Origin: Streptomyces sp. Alt3
GTDB lineage: Bacteria > Actinomycetota > Actinomycetes > Streptomycetales > Streptomycetaceae
Direction of reading: 5' to 3'
DNA length: 64,000 nucleotides
NCBI RefSeq assembly: GCF_030719215.1
Contig: NZ_CP120983.1
Span: 5,952,001 to 6,016,000, forward strand
Numbering within the stretch: the first letter of the stretch is position 1; each line of letters begins with the position of its first letter. Below are positions 7,300 through 15,308 of this stretch, piece by piece. The notes below the pieces were generated by a model, which did not search any database, was not told the origin of the DNA, and was given only the letters and a program-made list of their open reading frames with translations. The translations under genes were made by a program, and so were the position numbers.

Positions 7300-9003
7300 A
7301 TGGAACTTGCCACTCCACCACCAGCGGCACGTGCACCCGTCGCCTGGTACGGCTGGTGGCTGATGCCGCTGGCCTTAGGAGCCGGAACCGTCGCCACCGC
7401 AGTGGCGGGACCTGATCAGGTCCAGATACCCGCGACGTTCGCCGGTGCCGCGGTCACCGTCGCAGGCGCTGCCTGTGTACGTCTCCTCGTCCGGACCCGG
7501 ACCCAACTGGGCCGCGCGAAGGACGACTTCCTCTCGGCCCAGACCGAGCACTCCCAGCAGCGCTACGCGGATGTGCGCAGCCGGGAACAGAGATTCGCGG
7601 CCGAGCGCTCCGCCATCGAGGCGCAGCTCGGCGAGCAGACTGCGGCCTTCGAGGCCCGGCTCGCGGAGCAGGCCCACGCGTACGAGACCGGAATCGCCTC
7701 GCGGACCGGCGCCATGCAGGAGCACCTCGCACGCCAGCAGGCCGCCGTCGCCAGGCTCGGCGACAGTGAGCTCCCCGGGGCGATCAAGCGGCTGCGCGAA
7801 GGCGAGGCCATCGACGACATCCTGGACGAGGCCGCGCAGGACGCCGACGTGAGCCCGGAGCTGCGCGCCGCGCAGCGCAAGGTCCTCAGAACCGCGCTGC
7901 TCGGCGTGGAAGAAGAGCTGAATCGTTCCACGTCGGCCGAACAGGCCGTGGTCGGAATCGGCAGCCGGATCCACGTGCTGACGGGCCGTCTGCGAGGCCG
8001 ACTGCACGAGATGCAGGGCGAACACGGGCGGCTGCCCGCGGTGGCCCAGGGACTCATGGAGCTGGACCAGGAGATCGGCCCCGCCGACTGTCTCGCGGCC
8101 AGCATCGGAGTGCTCGGCGGCTCGGACCGGCCCGGACGCCAGTGGCAGGAGCCCCAGCGACTCCTCAGCGTGGTGCGGGGCGGTATCGGACGCATCAAGG
8201 ACTTCAACCGCATCCAGGTCCGTCACCTGCCCGAACTCGGCGTCGACGGCGGGCTGGTGGATCACCTCACGCTGATCTTCGCCCACCTTCTCGACAACGC
8301 GGCGCGCTACTCGCCGCCCACCGAACCCGTGGTCGTCTCCGGCAAGGAGGTCCCCAACGGCGTCGGCATCGAGATCCAGGACGCGGGCAAGGGACTGAGC
8401 GACGAGCGCAAGCGCGAGGCTGAGCAGTCCATCGCGGGCACCTCGAAGGGCCCCGGCCTCGGAGGTATCTCGGAGGACGCCAACCTGGGCCTGCGCGTGG
8501 TGGGCGCCCTGGCGCGCCGCTACGGCATCCGGGTCACCTTCGCGGACTCGCCCTGGCTCGGCACCTCGGTGGTCGTGGTGGTTCCCCACAAGTACTTCAG
8601 CCACCTGTCCGCCCCCGTGACCGAGCCCGCCAGGCCCGTCGTGGGAAGGGCCGAGTCGTCCACCGGCCTCCCGGTACGGACCGCGCCGGTCCCCGAGCCG
8701 GCCGCGTACGCCGTGCCCGTGGAGAGCACCGAGCCCACCGGGACCATGGACACCACACCCGGCGGCCTGCCGCGACGCAGGAGCAGGCGGGCGGACGCGC
8801 CGAGCGCCCGCCCGGCCACCGCCGACCGGGCCGTGGAGTCCGTGGCCGCCGTGCCGCCGGATGCCTCGTTCGCCGGCCTCGCCGCCTTCGCCACGGCCGG
8901 ACGCGAGAGCGTGCCGCCCGCAGCGACGGCCGCGCACGCCGGACCGGACGCCCGTGAGACGACTGCCGGCCGCGAGACCAACCGCACTGAAGAGAGCGAC
9001 TAG
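7300..9003 (+). CDS. cvnA: Conservon sensor-like ATPase (CvnA)
   Basis: 567 aa. Layout: two N-terminal membrane segments (about residues 12-32 and 38-60), a long coiled-coil cytoplasmic stretch rich in Glu/Gln/Arg (65-180), a histidine-kinase-type HATPase_c domain with N box 'HLLDNAARYSPP' (about 328-339) and G box 'GLGGISEDANLGLRVV' (about 387-402), then a Pro/Ala-rich disordered tail (430-567). CvnA proteins sit at the membrane with CvnB-D in a complex likened to a GPCR module. ATG 7300 is preferred over 7294 because GAAGGA lies 5 nt before it. Codon 26 (7375-7377) is TTA, the rare leucine codon read only by the bldA tRNA, so translation may be developmentally gated. Confidence 0.9.
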   Translation: MELATPPPAARAPVAWYGWWLMPLALGAGTVATAVAGPDQVQIPATFAGAAVTVAGAACVRLLVRTRTQLGRAKDDFLSAQTEHSQQRYADVRSREQRFAAERSAIEAQLGEQTAAFEARLAEQAHAYETGIASRTGAMQEHLARQQAAVARLGDSELPGAIKRLREGEAIDDILDEAAQDADVSPELRAAQRKVLRTALLGVEEELNRSTSAEQAVVGIGSRIHVLTGRLRGRLHEMQGEHGRLPAVAQGLMELDQEIGPADCLAASIGVLGGSDRPGRQWQEPQRLLSVVRGGIGRIKDFNRIQVRHLPELGVDGGLVDHLTLIFAHLLDNAARYSPPTEPVVVSGKEVPNGVGIEIQDAGKGLSDERKREAEQSIAGTSKGPGLGGISEDANLGLRVVGALARRYGIRVTFADSPWLGTSVVVVVPHKYFSHLSAPVTEPARPVVGRAESSTGLPVRTAPVPEPAAYAVPVESTEPTGTMDTTPGGLPRRRSRRADAPSARPATADRAVESVAAVPPDASFAGLAAFATAGRESVPPAATAAHAGPDARETTAGRETNRTEESD

Positions 9004-9008
9004 TCCAC

Positions 9009-9419
9009 ATGACGCAACAGGGAACCGACGTGAGCTGGGCGCTCCGTGATCTGACGGAGAGCATCCGGGAGATCCGCTTCGCCCTCGTGGCCTCCAGCGA
9101 CGGGAAGGCCATCACCTCCTACGGCGCCGACGACCCGGACGACGTCGACCGCTTCGCGGCCGTGGTCGCCGGCCTCCAGGCGCTCGCGCAGCCGGTGGCC
9201 GAGCAATTCCCCAGTTATGCGGGGCAGTTGCGCCTGGCGATGATCGAGGTCGACGGCGGTCACCTCTTCGTGGTGCGGGCCGGTGTGGAGACGTACCTCG
9301 GGGTTCTCGCCAAGGAGGGGCTCGACCAGGGCCTGCTCGGACATCAGATGAGGGACCTGGCGCGCAGGATGGGTGAGCTTCTCGGCACCAGCCCGCGCCT
9401 GGAGGAGCACTCTGGATGA
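9009..9419 (+). CDS. cvnB: Roadblock/LC7 domain protein (CvnB)
   Basis: 136 aa, a single Roadblock/LC7 domain spanning about residues 8-105 ('LVASSDGKAITSYG', 'MIEVDGGHLFVVRAG'). In conservons this small protein binds CvnA and resembles MglB-type regulators of Ras-like GTPases. It starts 5 nt after the cvnA stop and its stop overlaps the ATG of cvnC (ATGA), typical of a tightly coupled operon. No catalytic motif is expected. Confidence 0.93.
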   Translation: MTQQGTDVSWALRDLTESIREIRFALVASSDGKAITSYGADDPDDVDRFAAVVAGLQALAQPVAEQFPSYAGQLRLAMIEVDGGHLFVVRAGVETYLGVLAKEGLDQGLLGHQMRDLARRMGELLGTSPRLEEHSG

Positions 9420-9787
9420 GTGGTCCCCGCCGACCGACGGACCCGCCCGGTCTCGAGCGCTACTACGTCCTCACCGGAGGACGCAGCGGACCGGGGGGTT
9501 CGGCGTCGACTCTCGACGTGGCGACCCTCATCATCTCCCGTGCCGCGGCCGAGACGGGCCTGCAGCACGAGCACGAGGAGATTCTGCGGCGCTGCCGTGA
9601 TCCGCTGTCGGTGGCCGAACTCGGCGCCCATCTCGGATTGCCCTTCAACATTCTCGCGGTACTCCTGGCCGATCTGCTGGACGCAGGCCGTGTCGAGGCC
9701 CGTGATCCGATCCCGGCGTCAGGCGCCGGCCGCGGGCCCGACCTAGCGCTCCTTGAGGAGGTACTCAGTGGACTTCAAAGGCTTTGA
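9416..9787 (+). CDS. cvnC: DUF742 family protein (CvnC)
   Basis: 123 aa. DUF742 features: N-terminal 'RYYVLTGGRS' near residue 15, then a compact winged-helix-like region 'ILRRCRDPLSVAELGAHLGLPFNILAVLLADLLDAGRVE' at about 60-98. It is the third conserved conservon member; its biochemical job is unknown, though it partners the GTPase in the complex. The ATG overlaps the cvnB stop. Its 3' end overlaps the start of cvnD by 20 bp. Confidence 0.92.
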   Translation: MSGPRRPTDPPGLERYYVLTGGRSGPGGSASTLDVATLIISRAAAETGLQHEHEEILRRCRDPLSVAELGAHLGLPFNILAVLLADLLDAGRVEARDPIPASGAGRGPDLALLEEVLSGLQRL

Positions 9788-10373
9788 CCATCCCGACCGG
9801 CAGACGGCCGGGGGCACCCGCTCGGTGAAGGTGATGATCGCGGGCGGATTCGGTACCGGGAAAACCACCCTGGTGCGTTCGGTCAGCGACATCAAGCCCC
9901 TCACCACCGAGGAGACGCTGACCCAGGCCAGCGTGGACGTCGACGACCTGATCGGGGTGGCGGACAAGCAGGAGACCACCGTCAGCCTCGACTTCGGCAA
10001 GATCGGCATCAACGACGAGCTGGTGCTGTACCTGTTCGGGACACCCGGGCAGGAACGGTTCTGGTTCCTGTGGAACGGCCTGTTCAAGGGAGCCCTCGGA
10101 GCCGTCGTGCTGGTGGACACCCGGCGACTGGCCTCCAGCTTCCGGGCGATCGAGGAGATGGAGCGGCAGGACGTGCCCTTCGTCATCGCCCTGAACGTCT
10201 TCCCCGACTCCAAGAACCACCCGGTCGAGGAGATCCGCGACGCCCTCGACATCCCCGAACACACCCCGGTGGTGACCTGCGACGCCCGTGACCGCAACTC
10301 CAGCCGTGACGTGCTGATCGCCCTGATCCGCCATCTCAAGGCACGCTCCGACGCCGCCCTGGAGCCCCGATGA
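9768..10373 (+). CDS. cvnD: Conservon GTP-binding protein (CvnD)
   Basis: 201 aa, a small Ras/MglA-like GTPase. The P-loop is GGFGTGKTT (residues 26-34), the switch II/G3 region is GTPGQERF (91-98), and the base-recognition part is 'VIALNVFPDSKN' near 138-149, so NxxP replaces the strict NKxD. Known CvnD proteins bind and hydrolyse GTP. I choose GTG 9768 (GGAGG about 6-7 nt upstream) rather than TTG 9753; this overlaps cvnC by 20 bp. The stop overlaps the P450 ATG (ATGA), so cvnD and the P450 are coupled. Confidence 0.92.
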   Translation: MDFKGFDHPDRQTAGGTRSVKVMIAGGFGTGKTTLVRSVSDIKPLTTEETLTQASVDVDDLIGVADKQETTVSLDFGKIGINDELVLYLFGTPGQERFWFLWNGLFKGALGAVVLVDTRRLASSFRAIEEMERQDVPFVIALNVFPDSKNHPVEEIRDALDIPEHTPVVTCDARDRNSSRDVLIALIRHLKARSDAALEPR

Positions 10374-11629
10374 CCGATCACCCCGCGAACGACGCGGGCG
10401 CCACCCGCGGCGGATGCCCCGTCATGCACGGTGGCGGGGACGACCTCACCCGGCTGTACGGGCCGGAAGCGGCGATCGATCCGCAGGGCATCTACGGGCG
10501 GCTCCGCAAGGAGCACGGGGCGGTTGCGCCGGTACTCCTGGAGGGGGACGTCCGTGCCTGGCTGGTCCTCGGTTACCGGGAGAGCCGGCGCGTGCTCGAC
10601 AATCCCCTCCAGTTCAGCCGGGACTCGCGCATCTGGCGGGACTGGAAGGAAGGGGGCGTCGAGGAGACGTCGCCGCTCATCCAGATGCTCGGCTGGCGCC
10701 CCGACTGCGTGTCCCAGGACGGCGAGCCGCACCGCAGACTGCGCAGGGCCGTCACCGACAACCTGGACACGCTCGCGGGACGCGGCATCCGGCGCCACGT
10801 CACGCACTTCGCGAACAAGCAGATCGACGCGTTCGCCGGGAAGGGCAGCGCCGACCTGGTTGGCGAGTACGCCGAGTACCTGCCGATGCTCGTGCTGACA
10901 CGGCTGTTCGGGCTCCCGGCGGCCGGGGGACGCAGCCTGGCGGAATCATGCGCCCAGGTCATCAAGGGCGGCCCGGACGCCCTCGAGCACAACGACCGCA
11001 TCATGGAGATCCTCGGGGGCCTCGCCGAGCGCAAGCGTGCCGAGCCCGGCCCCGACTTCACCACCGGGCTGCTCGCACACGCCGCGGGCCTCGACGAGGG
11101 CGAGATCCTCAGCCATCTGCGCCTGGTGCTGATCACCGCCCACACCACGACCAGCAACCTGCTGGCCCGGGTGCTGGAGATGGTCCTCACCGACGGCTCG
11201 CGGCTCGCCGGGCTCGTCAGCGGACAGCGGTCCGTCTCCGAGGTCGTCGAGGAAGTCATGTGGAACACCCCGCCCCTGGCGGTCCTCCCGGGGCGTTTCG
11301 CCACGGCGGACCTCGAGCTCGGCGGTACGCAGATCAAGGAGGGCGACCTGCTGGTGCTGGGGCTCGCCGCGGGCAACGCCGACCCGGACATCCGGCCCGA
11401 CTCCGGCGTCTCCGTACACGGCAACCAGTCGCACCTCGCGTTCAGCGGTGGTCCGCACGAGTGCCCCGCGCAGAACATCGGCCAGGCCATCATCGAGATC
11501 GCCGTCGACGTCCTGCTGCACCGGCTGCCGGGGCTGCGCCTGTCGGTGCCGGCCGACGAACTCACCGCGACCGCCTCCACCTGGGAAGCGCGTCTGGACA
11601 CCCTCCCGGTCGAGTTCGCCCCGGCCTGA
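10370..11629 (+). CDS. Conservon-linked cytochrome P450, CYP157-like (CvnE)
   Basis: 419 aa. The heme-thiolate loop is FSGGPHECPAQ with Cys365 as the axial ligand; the I-helix carries ITAHTTTSN instead of the usual A/G-G-x-D/E-T-T. The K-helix ExxR motif, otherwise nearly universal, reads E295-V-M-W298: Trp replaces Arg. Loss of this Arg with E-x-x-W is the known signature of CYP157, a family often encoded in conservons. Catalytic activity is therefore uncertain; a redox or sensor role in the conservon has been proposed for such proteins. The gene is coupled to cvnD by a 4-bp overlap and ends 28 nt before a strong terminator shared with the terpene synthase. Confidence 0.9.
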   Translation: MTDHPANDAGATRGGCPVMHGGGDDLTRLYGPEAAIDPQGIYGRLRKEHGAVAPVLLEGDVRAWLVLGYRESRRVLDNPLQFSRDSRIWRDWKEGGVEETSPLIQMLGWRPDCVSQDGEPHRRLRRAVTDNLDTLAGRGIRRHVTHFANKQIDAFAGKGSADLVGEYAEYLPMLVLTRLFGLPAAGGRSLAESCAQVIKGGPDALEHNDRIMEILGGLAERKRAEPGPDFTTGLLAHAAGLDEGEILSHLRLVLITAHTTTSNLLARVLEMVLTDGSRLAGLVSGQRSVSEVVEEVMWNTPPLAVLPGRFATADLELGGTQIKEGDLLVLGLAAGNADPDIRPDSGVSVHGNQSHLAFSGGPHECPAQNIGQAIIEIAVDVLLHRLPGLRLSVPADELTATASTWEARLDTLPVEFAPA

Positions 11630-11656
11630 CCGCGCCCCCGTCCCCGCTCGACGTCC

Positions 11657-11685
11657 CCGCCCGGCCGGTCCTTCCGGCCGGGCGG
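11657..11685. terminator. Bidirectional terminator between P450 and terpene synthase
   Basis: A perfect 12-bp stem, CCGCCCGGCCGG (11657-11668) and its complement (11674-11685), with loop TCCTT. It sits between the two convergent stop codons (11629 and 11696) and could serve both. Confidence 0.75.
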
Positions 11686-11695
11686 TGTCGTCGTC

Positions 11696-12727
11696 TCAGA
11701 CGGCGAGCAGATCGTCCAGCGAGCCCCGGCCCGCCAGTTCGGCCGTGGCGGCGGGGCCCTCCTTGGCGGCGGCGTACCGGCCCGAGGTCAGCGCCCACTC
11801 GTAGTTGCCGCTGATCCAGTGCTGGATGGCCTCCACGCCCATCCGCACCTGGTCCCGCTGCTCGGCGCCGAGCCCGAGCTCCTGGCACATCACCGGTACG
11901 CGTGCCTCGAGTTCGAGGTACTCCTCCAGGCACTCCGTGGTCATGCGGTACGCCTCGTCCGCGGCCTGCTCCCAGGTGCCGCCGCGCTCGCGGTGCAGCA
12001 CGGCGATGAGGTTGTGGCCGTCGCCGCGGCGCTTCTCCCGCTCGAAGGAGTGGATGTCGTTCATGAAGCCGATGGTGTCCGCGGCGAGGTCCCGCATCCT
12101 GACCATCAGGTCGTGCGCCTGCACCTGGGCCGGGACCTCGAAGCCCCGGCTGCGTTCACCCGCGTCGATGCTGTGGTGGATGCCCACGGTGCGGCGCCGG
12201 AAGTCCGCGTACTCCTCGATGCCGAGGGTCCCGGCGCGGCCCTCGGCCGCCAGGTCGACCTCCTCGGTGTGTGCCACGAGGAAGCGCCCCCAGGAGGCGG
12301 CGAACCGGGTCTTCCACGTCAGGGACATGCCATCCGAGAGATGGGCCCACACCTCTGCCCAGGCCACGGTGATCGGGCAGACCACACGGGGGGCCGTCCC
12401 CGCGGGGCGGAGCGGCGTGGCTATCAGCTCCCGCGCGACCTCCGCTATGCGGTCCGCGCGGTCGGGACTCCCGGAGTCGAACTGGTCGTCGAACAGGAAG
12501 GCCAGGGAGAACCAGTTCATCAGGACGACCATGTCCTCGGCCGAGGCGTAGGGGTAGGTCCGGGCCGCCGCCTGGGGCAGGTCCCAGGACTGGTATTCCT
12601 CGAATCCGGCCTGGCTGCGTACCAGCCCCATCTCCCACACCCAGCGCAGGTGGCGCTCCCGTGCGTGGGCGAGGTGCTGGCTGACCGGGGCCTCGAAGGG
12701 GAGGTCGAAGGTGACGTCCTGCGGCAT
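11696..12727 (-). CDS. Class I terpene synthase (pentalenene-synthase-like)
   Basis: 343 aa. The aspartate-rich motif is DDQFD (80-84); the NSE triad is in NDIHSFERE (Asn223, Ser227, Glu231); the C-terminal RY pair is Arg317-Tyr318. Together these bind the Mg2+ ions and diphosphate of a prenyl diphosphate. Size and layout match bacterial sesquiterpene cyclases, and the opening MPQDVTFDLP resembles pentalenene synthase, so farnesyl diphosphate is the likely substrate. The product cannot be named from sequence. ATG 12727 has GAGAGGA about 8 nt upstream. It converges with the conservon P450, which could act on the product, but it is not in that operon. A low-GC upstream region (12795-12920) suggests its own promoter. 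Confidence 0.9.
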   Translation of the reverse strand: MPQDVTFDLPFEAPVSQHLAHARERHLRWVWEMGLVRSQAGFEEYQSWDLPQAAARTYPYASAEDMVVLMNWFSLAFLFDDQFDSGSPDRADRIAEVARELIATPLRPAGTAPRVVCPITVAWAEVWAHLSDGMSLTWKTRFAASWGRFLVAHTEEVDLAAEGRAGTLGIEEYADFRRRTVGIHHSIDAGERSRGFEVPAQVQAHDLMVRMRDLAADTIGFMNDIHSFEREKRRGDGHNLIAVLHRERGGTWEQAADEAYRMTTECLEEYLELEARVPVMCQELGLGAEQRDQVRMGVEAIQHWISGNYEWALTSGRYAAAKEGPAATAELAGRGSLDDLLAV

Positions 12728-13149
12728 TGGCGTCCTCTCTTGAGACGATTCACAGGCCCCCGCCCCTGTGACCGGGCGATCGGGATTGACGCCCATTGAC
12801 TTGAAGTGCACGTTTTGAGCGCAGATTTGATGGCTCATCATGTGCGCACTGATGCTGCCCAGACCCTAAACGATCTATGCCACAAGATCGGCTCGAAGAA
12901 TGCTTTCCGGAATCCGTGCTTCACCCGGCGCCGGGCCTCCCCGCCCGAACCGGTCGCGACGGAGTACGGGGAGGTCAGGGCGCGGTCACCCGGACACACG
13001 CCACGGACGCGGGGAACGGGGAGGCGGAGGCCGCCCGGCCGGAGCGGCCGGCGGTGGTCCGCCTCCCGGACGCGGGGGAGGGGTGCCGTTTCGGCCGTCG
13101 CCTCCCGGCGGCGCGACGCGGCCCCGGGGGCCGGGCCCTGCGCGGATAC
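12728..13149. other. Non-coding region upstream of the terpene synthase
   Basis: No gene is supported. Bases about 12795-12920 are clearly less GC-rich than the surroundings and probably hold the terpene synthase promoter. The right half (12950-13185) is extremely GC-rich and holds a 19-bp direct repeat, GGCGGCGCGACGCGGCCCC, at 13107-13125 and 13167-13185 (offset 60). Confidence 0.5.
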
Positions 13150-13169
13150 GCCCCCGGGCCCCCGGGGGC
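13150..13169 (-). terminator. Terminator of the PNPOx-like gene
   Basis: GC-only hairpin GCCCCCGGG / CCCGGGGGC (13150-13158, 13161-13169), about 30 nt past the stop of the minus-strand gene at 13202. Confidence 0.5.
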
Positions 13170-13201
13170 GGCGCGACGCGGCCCCACCCCTGCCACGTGC
13201 C

Positions 13202-13630
13202 TCAGACCTCGCCGAGATCCGAGCTCAGCCAGTGCTGGGGACGCATGCGGACGACCACCTGCTCGCCGTGCTCCCTCCAGGCGAAGTCGACATAGCCCTC
13301 GACCTTCTCGGCGGGCAGGTAGCGGGACGACATCTCCACCAGCTGTTCGCGGGTGGCGGGGAGGGTGGCGACCACCGGGCCCTCGACGGAGACGTAGCGG
13401 ACGGTCGGCGTCACACGGTCGACCACGATGCTGAAGCGTCCCGCACGCGCGATGGCGACGCCCTTGCGCGAGTCGCGGCCCGTCATGATCCAAAGGTCGC
13501 CGCCCGGCTCGTACGCGTACCAGATCGGGACGGCGAGCGGTGCCCGCCCCTCCTCCGCCGCGTCCACCGCCACGGTGGCCACATGCGGTTCGGCCAGGAA
13601 CTGTTCACGTTCTTCGCGGGTCAGGGCCAC
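13202..13630 (-). CDS. Pyridoxamine 5'-phosphate oxidase-fold protein
   Basis: 142 aa. A split beta-barrel flavin- or F420-binding fold is suggested by 'EPHVATVAVDA', 'PLAVPIWYAYEPGGDLWIMTGRDSRK' (about 30-55), 'ARAGRFSIVVDRVTPTVRYVSVEGP' and a final '...MRPQHWLSSDLG'. The gene is short relative to true PNP oxidases, so this is one of the many small actinobacterial FMN/F420-dependent reductase-like proteins; cofactor and substrate are unknown. GTG 13630 has GGAGGAG 8 nt upstream. It stands alone, divergent from the acetyltransferase at 13846. Confidence 0.82.
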   Translation of the reverse strand: MALTREEREQFLAEPHVATVAVDAAEEGRAPLAVPIWYAYEPGGDLWIMTGRDSRKGVAIARAGRFSIVVDRVTPTVRYVSVEGPVVATLPATREQLVEMSSRYLPAEKVEGYVDFAWREHGEQVVVRMRPQHWLSSDLGEV

Positions 13631-13845
13631 AGTCGGGACTCCTCCTACGGTTGGTGGACGTTGCGCCGGGGCCGCATTATCCGCCGGAACGCCCCCGGGC
13701 CGCGGGCGGACACACGGGAAGGGCGGGCCCCGCACCACGATGCCGAGGGCTCCCGGACGTGCGGGGCGCGGGCCCCGACGGGCCGCCGGCGCCGGCGGAC
13801 GCCCCTGGTATACCTGTGCGTTCACCGACGAGGGGGAGCGACACG

Positions 13846-14313
13846 ATGGCTCAGGACAGGTCCGTACGGCTGAGGGATGCGAGCGCCGGGGACGCGGAGG
13901 AGATCACCGCCGTCTTCCTCGCCTCCCGGGCCGCCGCGCTGCCCGGTCTGCGGCGGGTGCACAGCGACGAGGACACGCTCGCCTGGATCACCCATGTCCT
14001 GCTGCCCGGCAGCAGGACATGGGTCGCCGAGGGGGAGGCGGGGGAACTGCTGGGCTTCGCCTCGCTGGACGGGGACGAGCTCGACCAGCTCTACCTGCGG
14101 CCCGACACGGTGCGGCAGGGCGTCGGCACGCGGCTGCTGGAGCGGGTGAAGGAGGCATCGCGGGGGGAGCTGAGCCTGTACACCTTCCAGCGCAACTCCG
14201 GCGCACGCGCCTTCTACGAGCGGCACGGCTTCGTCGCCGAGGCGTACGACGACGGCAGCCGCAACGAGGAGAAGGAGCCGGACGTGCTGTACCGGTGGAC
14301 GGCGGCCCGCTGA
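13846..14313 (+). CDS. GNAT family N-acetyltransferase
   Basis: 155 aa. A single GNAT domain: N-terminal 'VRLRDASAGDAEEITAVF', acetyl-CoA loop 'LRPDTVRQGVGTRLLERVKE' (about 84-103; motif A Q/RxxGxG/A) and motif B 'FQRNSGARAFYERHGF'. The acceptor is unknown. ATG 13846 has GGGGGAG 7 nt upstream. Oddly, codons 49-60 ('THVLLPGSRTWV') are written as a perfect 35-nt palindrome, the RNA of which would fold into a very stable hairpin inside the message. It converges with the glycosyltransferase gene with only 17 bp between stops. Confidence 0.87.
   Translation: MAQDRSVRLRDASAGDAEEITAVFLASRAAALPGLRRVHSDEDTLAWITHVLLPGSRTWVAEGEAGELLGFASLDGDELDQLYLRPDTVRQGVGTRLLERVKEASRGELSLYTFQRNSGARAFYERHGFVAEAYDDGSRNEEKEPDVLYRWTAAR
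13990..14024. repeat. Perfect 35-nt palindrome inside a coding sequence
   Basis: Left arm ACCCATGTCCTGCTGCC (13990-14006), centre C14007, right arm GGCAGCAGGACATGGGT (14008-14024). All 17 pairs match. It lies wholly within the GNAT gene and is not GC-only, so chance from base composition is unlikely. Confidence 0.9.
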
Positions 14314-14330
14314 CGGGCGCCGCCCTGACG

Positions 14331-15233
14331 TCAGATGACCGGCGGGCGGCCCAGGCGCGTCATGCGCCACACCGTGCCCCAGCGCATCGGACGGCGTTCG
14401 CCGCACTCGGTGCGCGTCCCCTCGGCGAAGCCGGCCGCCCAGGCCCGTAGTCCGGCGGCCGAGCGCGTACGGGCGACGGTGAGCAGGATCCAGGTGCCGA
14501 GATAGGCGGGCACCAGGAGGACGGGGAGGTTGCGGCGGGCCAGCCAGACACGGTTGCGGGCGGTCATGCGGTAGTAGACCGCGTGGCGGGCCGGGGACGT
14601 CCTGGGGTGCTGGAGCAGCAGCCCGGGCTCGTAGAGGATCTTCCAGCCCGCGTCGAGGGCCCGCCAGGACAGGTCCGTCTCCTCGTGCGTGAAGAAGAAC
14701 TCCGCGGGCCAGGGGCCGGTTTCGGCGAGCATCCTCATCGAGAGGGCGTGGCCGCCTCCGAGGAACGCGGTGACCGGGCCGCCGCGCATCGGGTCCTTGG
14801 CGCGCAGACGCGGGACGTGCCGGCGCTGGGTCTCGCCCAGTTCGTCCGCGATGCGGAAGCCGACGATGCCGAGGCCGGGGTCGGCGGCGTACAGATCCCG
14901 GACCTTGCGGAAGACGTCCTTGTCCACCAGGAGTCCGTCGTCGTCCAGTTCGATCACCACGTCCACGTCGCCGAAGCCGGCGAGCGCGTCCAGGGCCTCG
15001 TTGCGGCCGCCGGGGCAGCCCAGGTTCTCGTCGAGTTCGAGCATGGTGACGCCGCCCGCGAGGTCGGTCAGGCCGGGGAAGGAGCCGTAGTCGGGGAGCG
15101 GCGAGCCGTTGCCCACGACGACCACGCGGGAGGGGCGTACGTCCTGCATGGCCACCGACGCCAGCAGTGCCTCCACCTGCTCGGGGCGGTCTCCCATGGT
15201 CACGACGGATACACCGATGCGTGGTTCGGACAA
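14331..15233 (-). CDS. Glycosyltransferase family 2 protein
   Basis: 300 aa. GT-A fold features: 'GVSVVTMGDRPEQVEALLASV' at the N-terminus, the acidic metal-binding cluster ELDDDGLL (about 95-102) and 'FFFTHEETDLSWRALDAGWKI' (about 186-206), the ED-type acceptor/catalytic motif of rhamnosyl- and galactosyl-like GT2 enzymes. A hydrophobic segment near 235-252 ('LPVLLVPAYLGTWILLTVA') may tether it to the membrane. Sugar and acceptor are unknown. TTG 15233 is chosen because AGGAG lies 7 nt upstream and no ATG/GTG fits. Confidence 0.87.
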   Translation of the reverse strand: MSEPRIGVSVVTMGDRPEQVEALLASVAMQDVRPSRVVVVGNGSPLPDYGSFPGLTDLAGGVTMLELDENLGCPGGRNEALDALAGFGDVDVVIELDDDGLLVDKDVFRKVRDLYAADPGLGIVGFRIADELGETQRRHVPRLRAKDPMRGGPVTAFLGGGHALSMRMLAETGPWPAEFFFTHEETDLSWRALDAGWKILYEPGLLLQHPRTSPARHAVYYRMTARNRVWLARRNLPVLLVPAYLGTWILLTVARTRSAAGLRAWAAGFAEGTRTECGERRPMRWGTVWRMTRLGRPPVI

Positions 15234-15308
15234 GGCTCGGCTCCTGGGTTCCCGGTGGCTGCGCGACCGCGGTTGCGCCGCGGTGCCCGTGATCGTAACG
15301 CCTCGCGT

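Noticed and set aside
6542..7415. Several open frames over rnpB and its downstream region
   Set aside because: The RNase P RNA core motifs and P1 pairing explain 6534-6942; downstream frames have no start signals or recognisable domains.
12806..13873. Plus-strand frames across the region right of the terpene synthase
   Set aside because: They are Arg/Pro-rich, lack ribosome sites, and the right part is antisense to the PNPOx-like gene.
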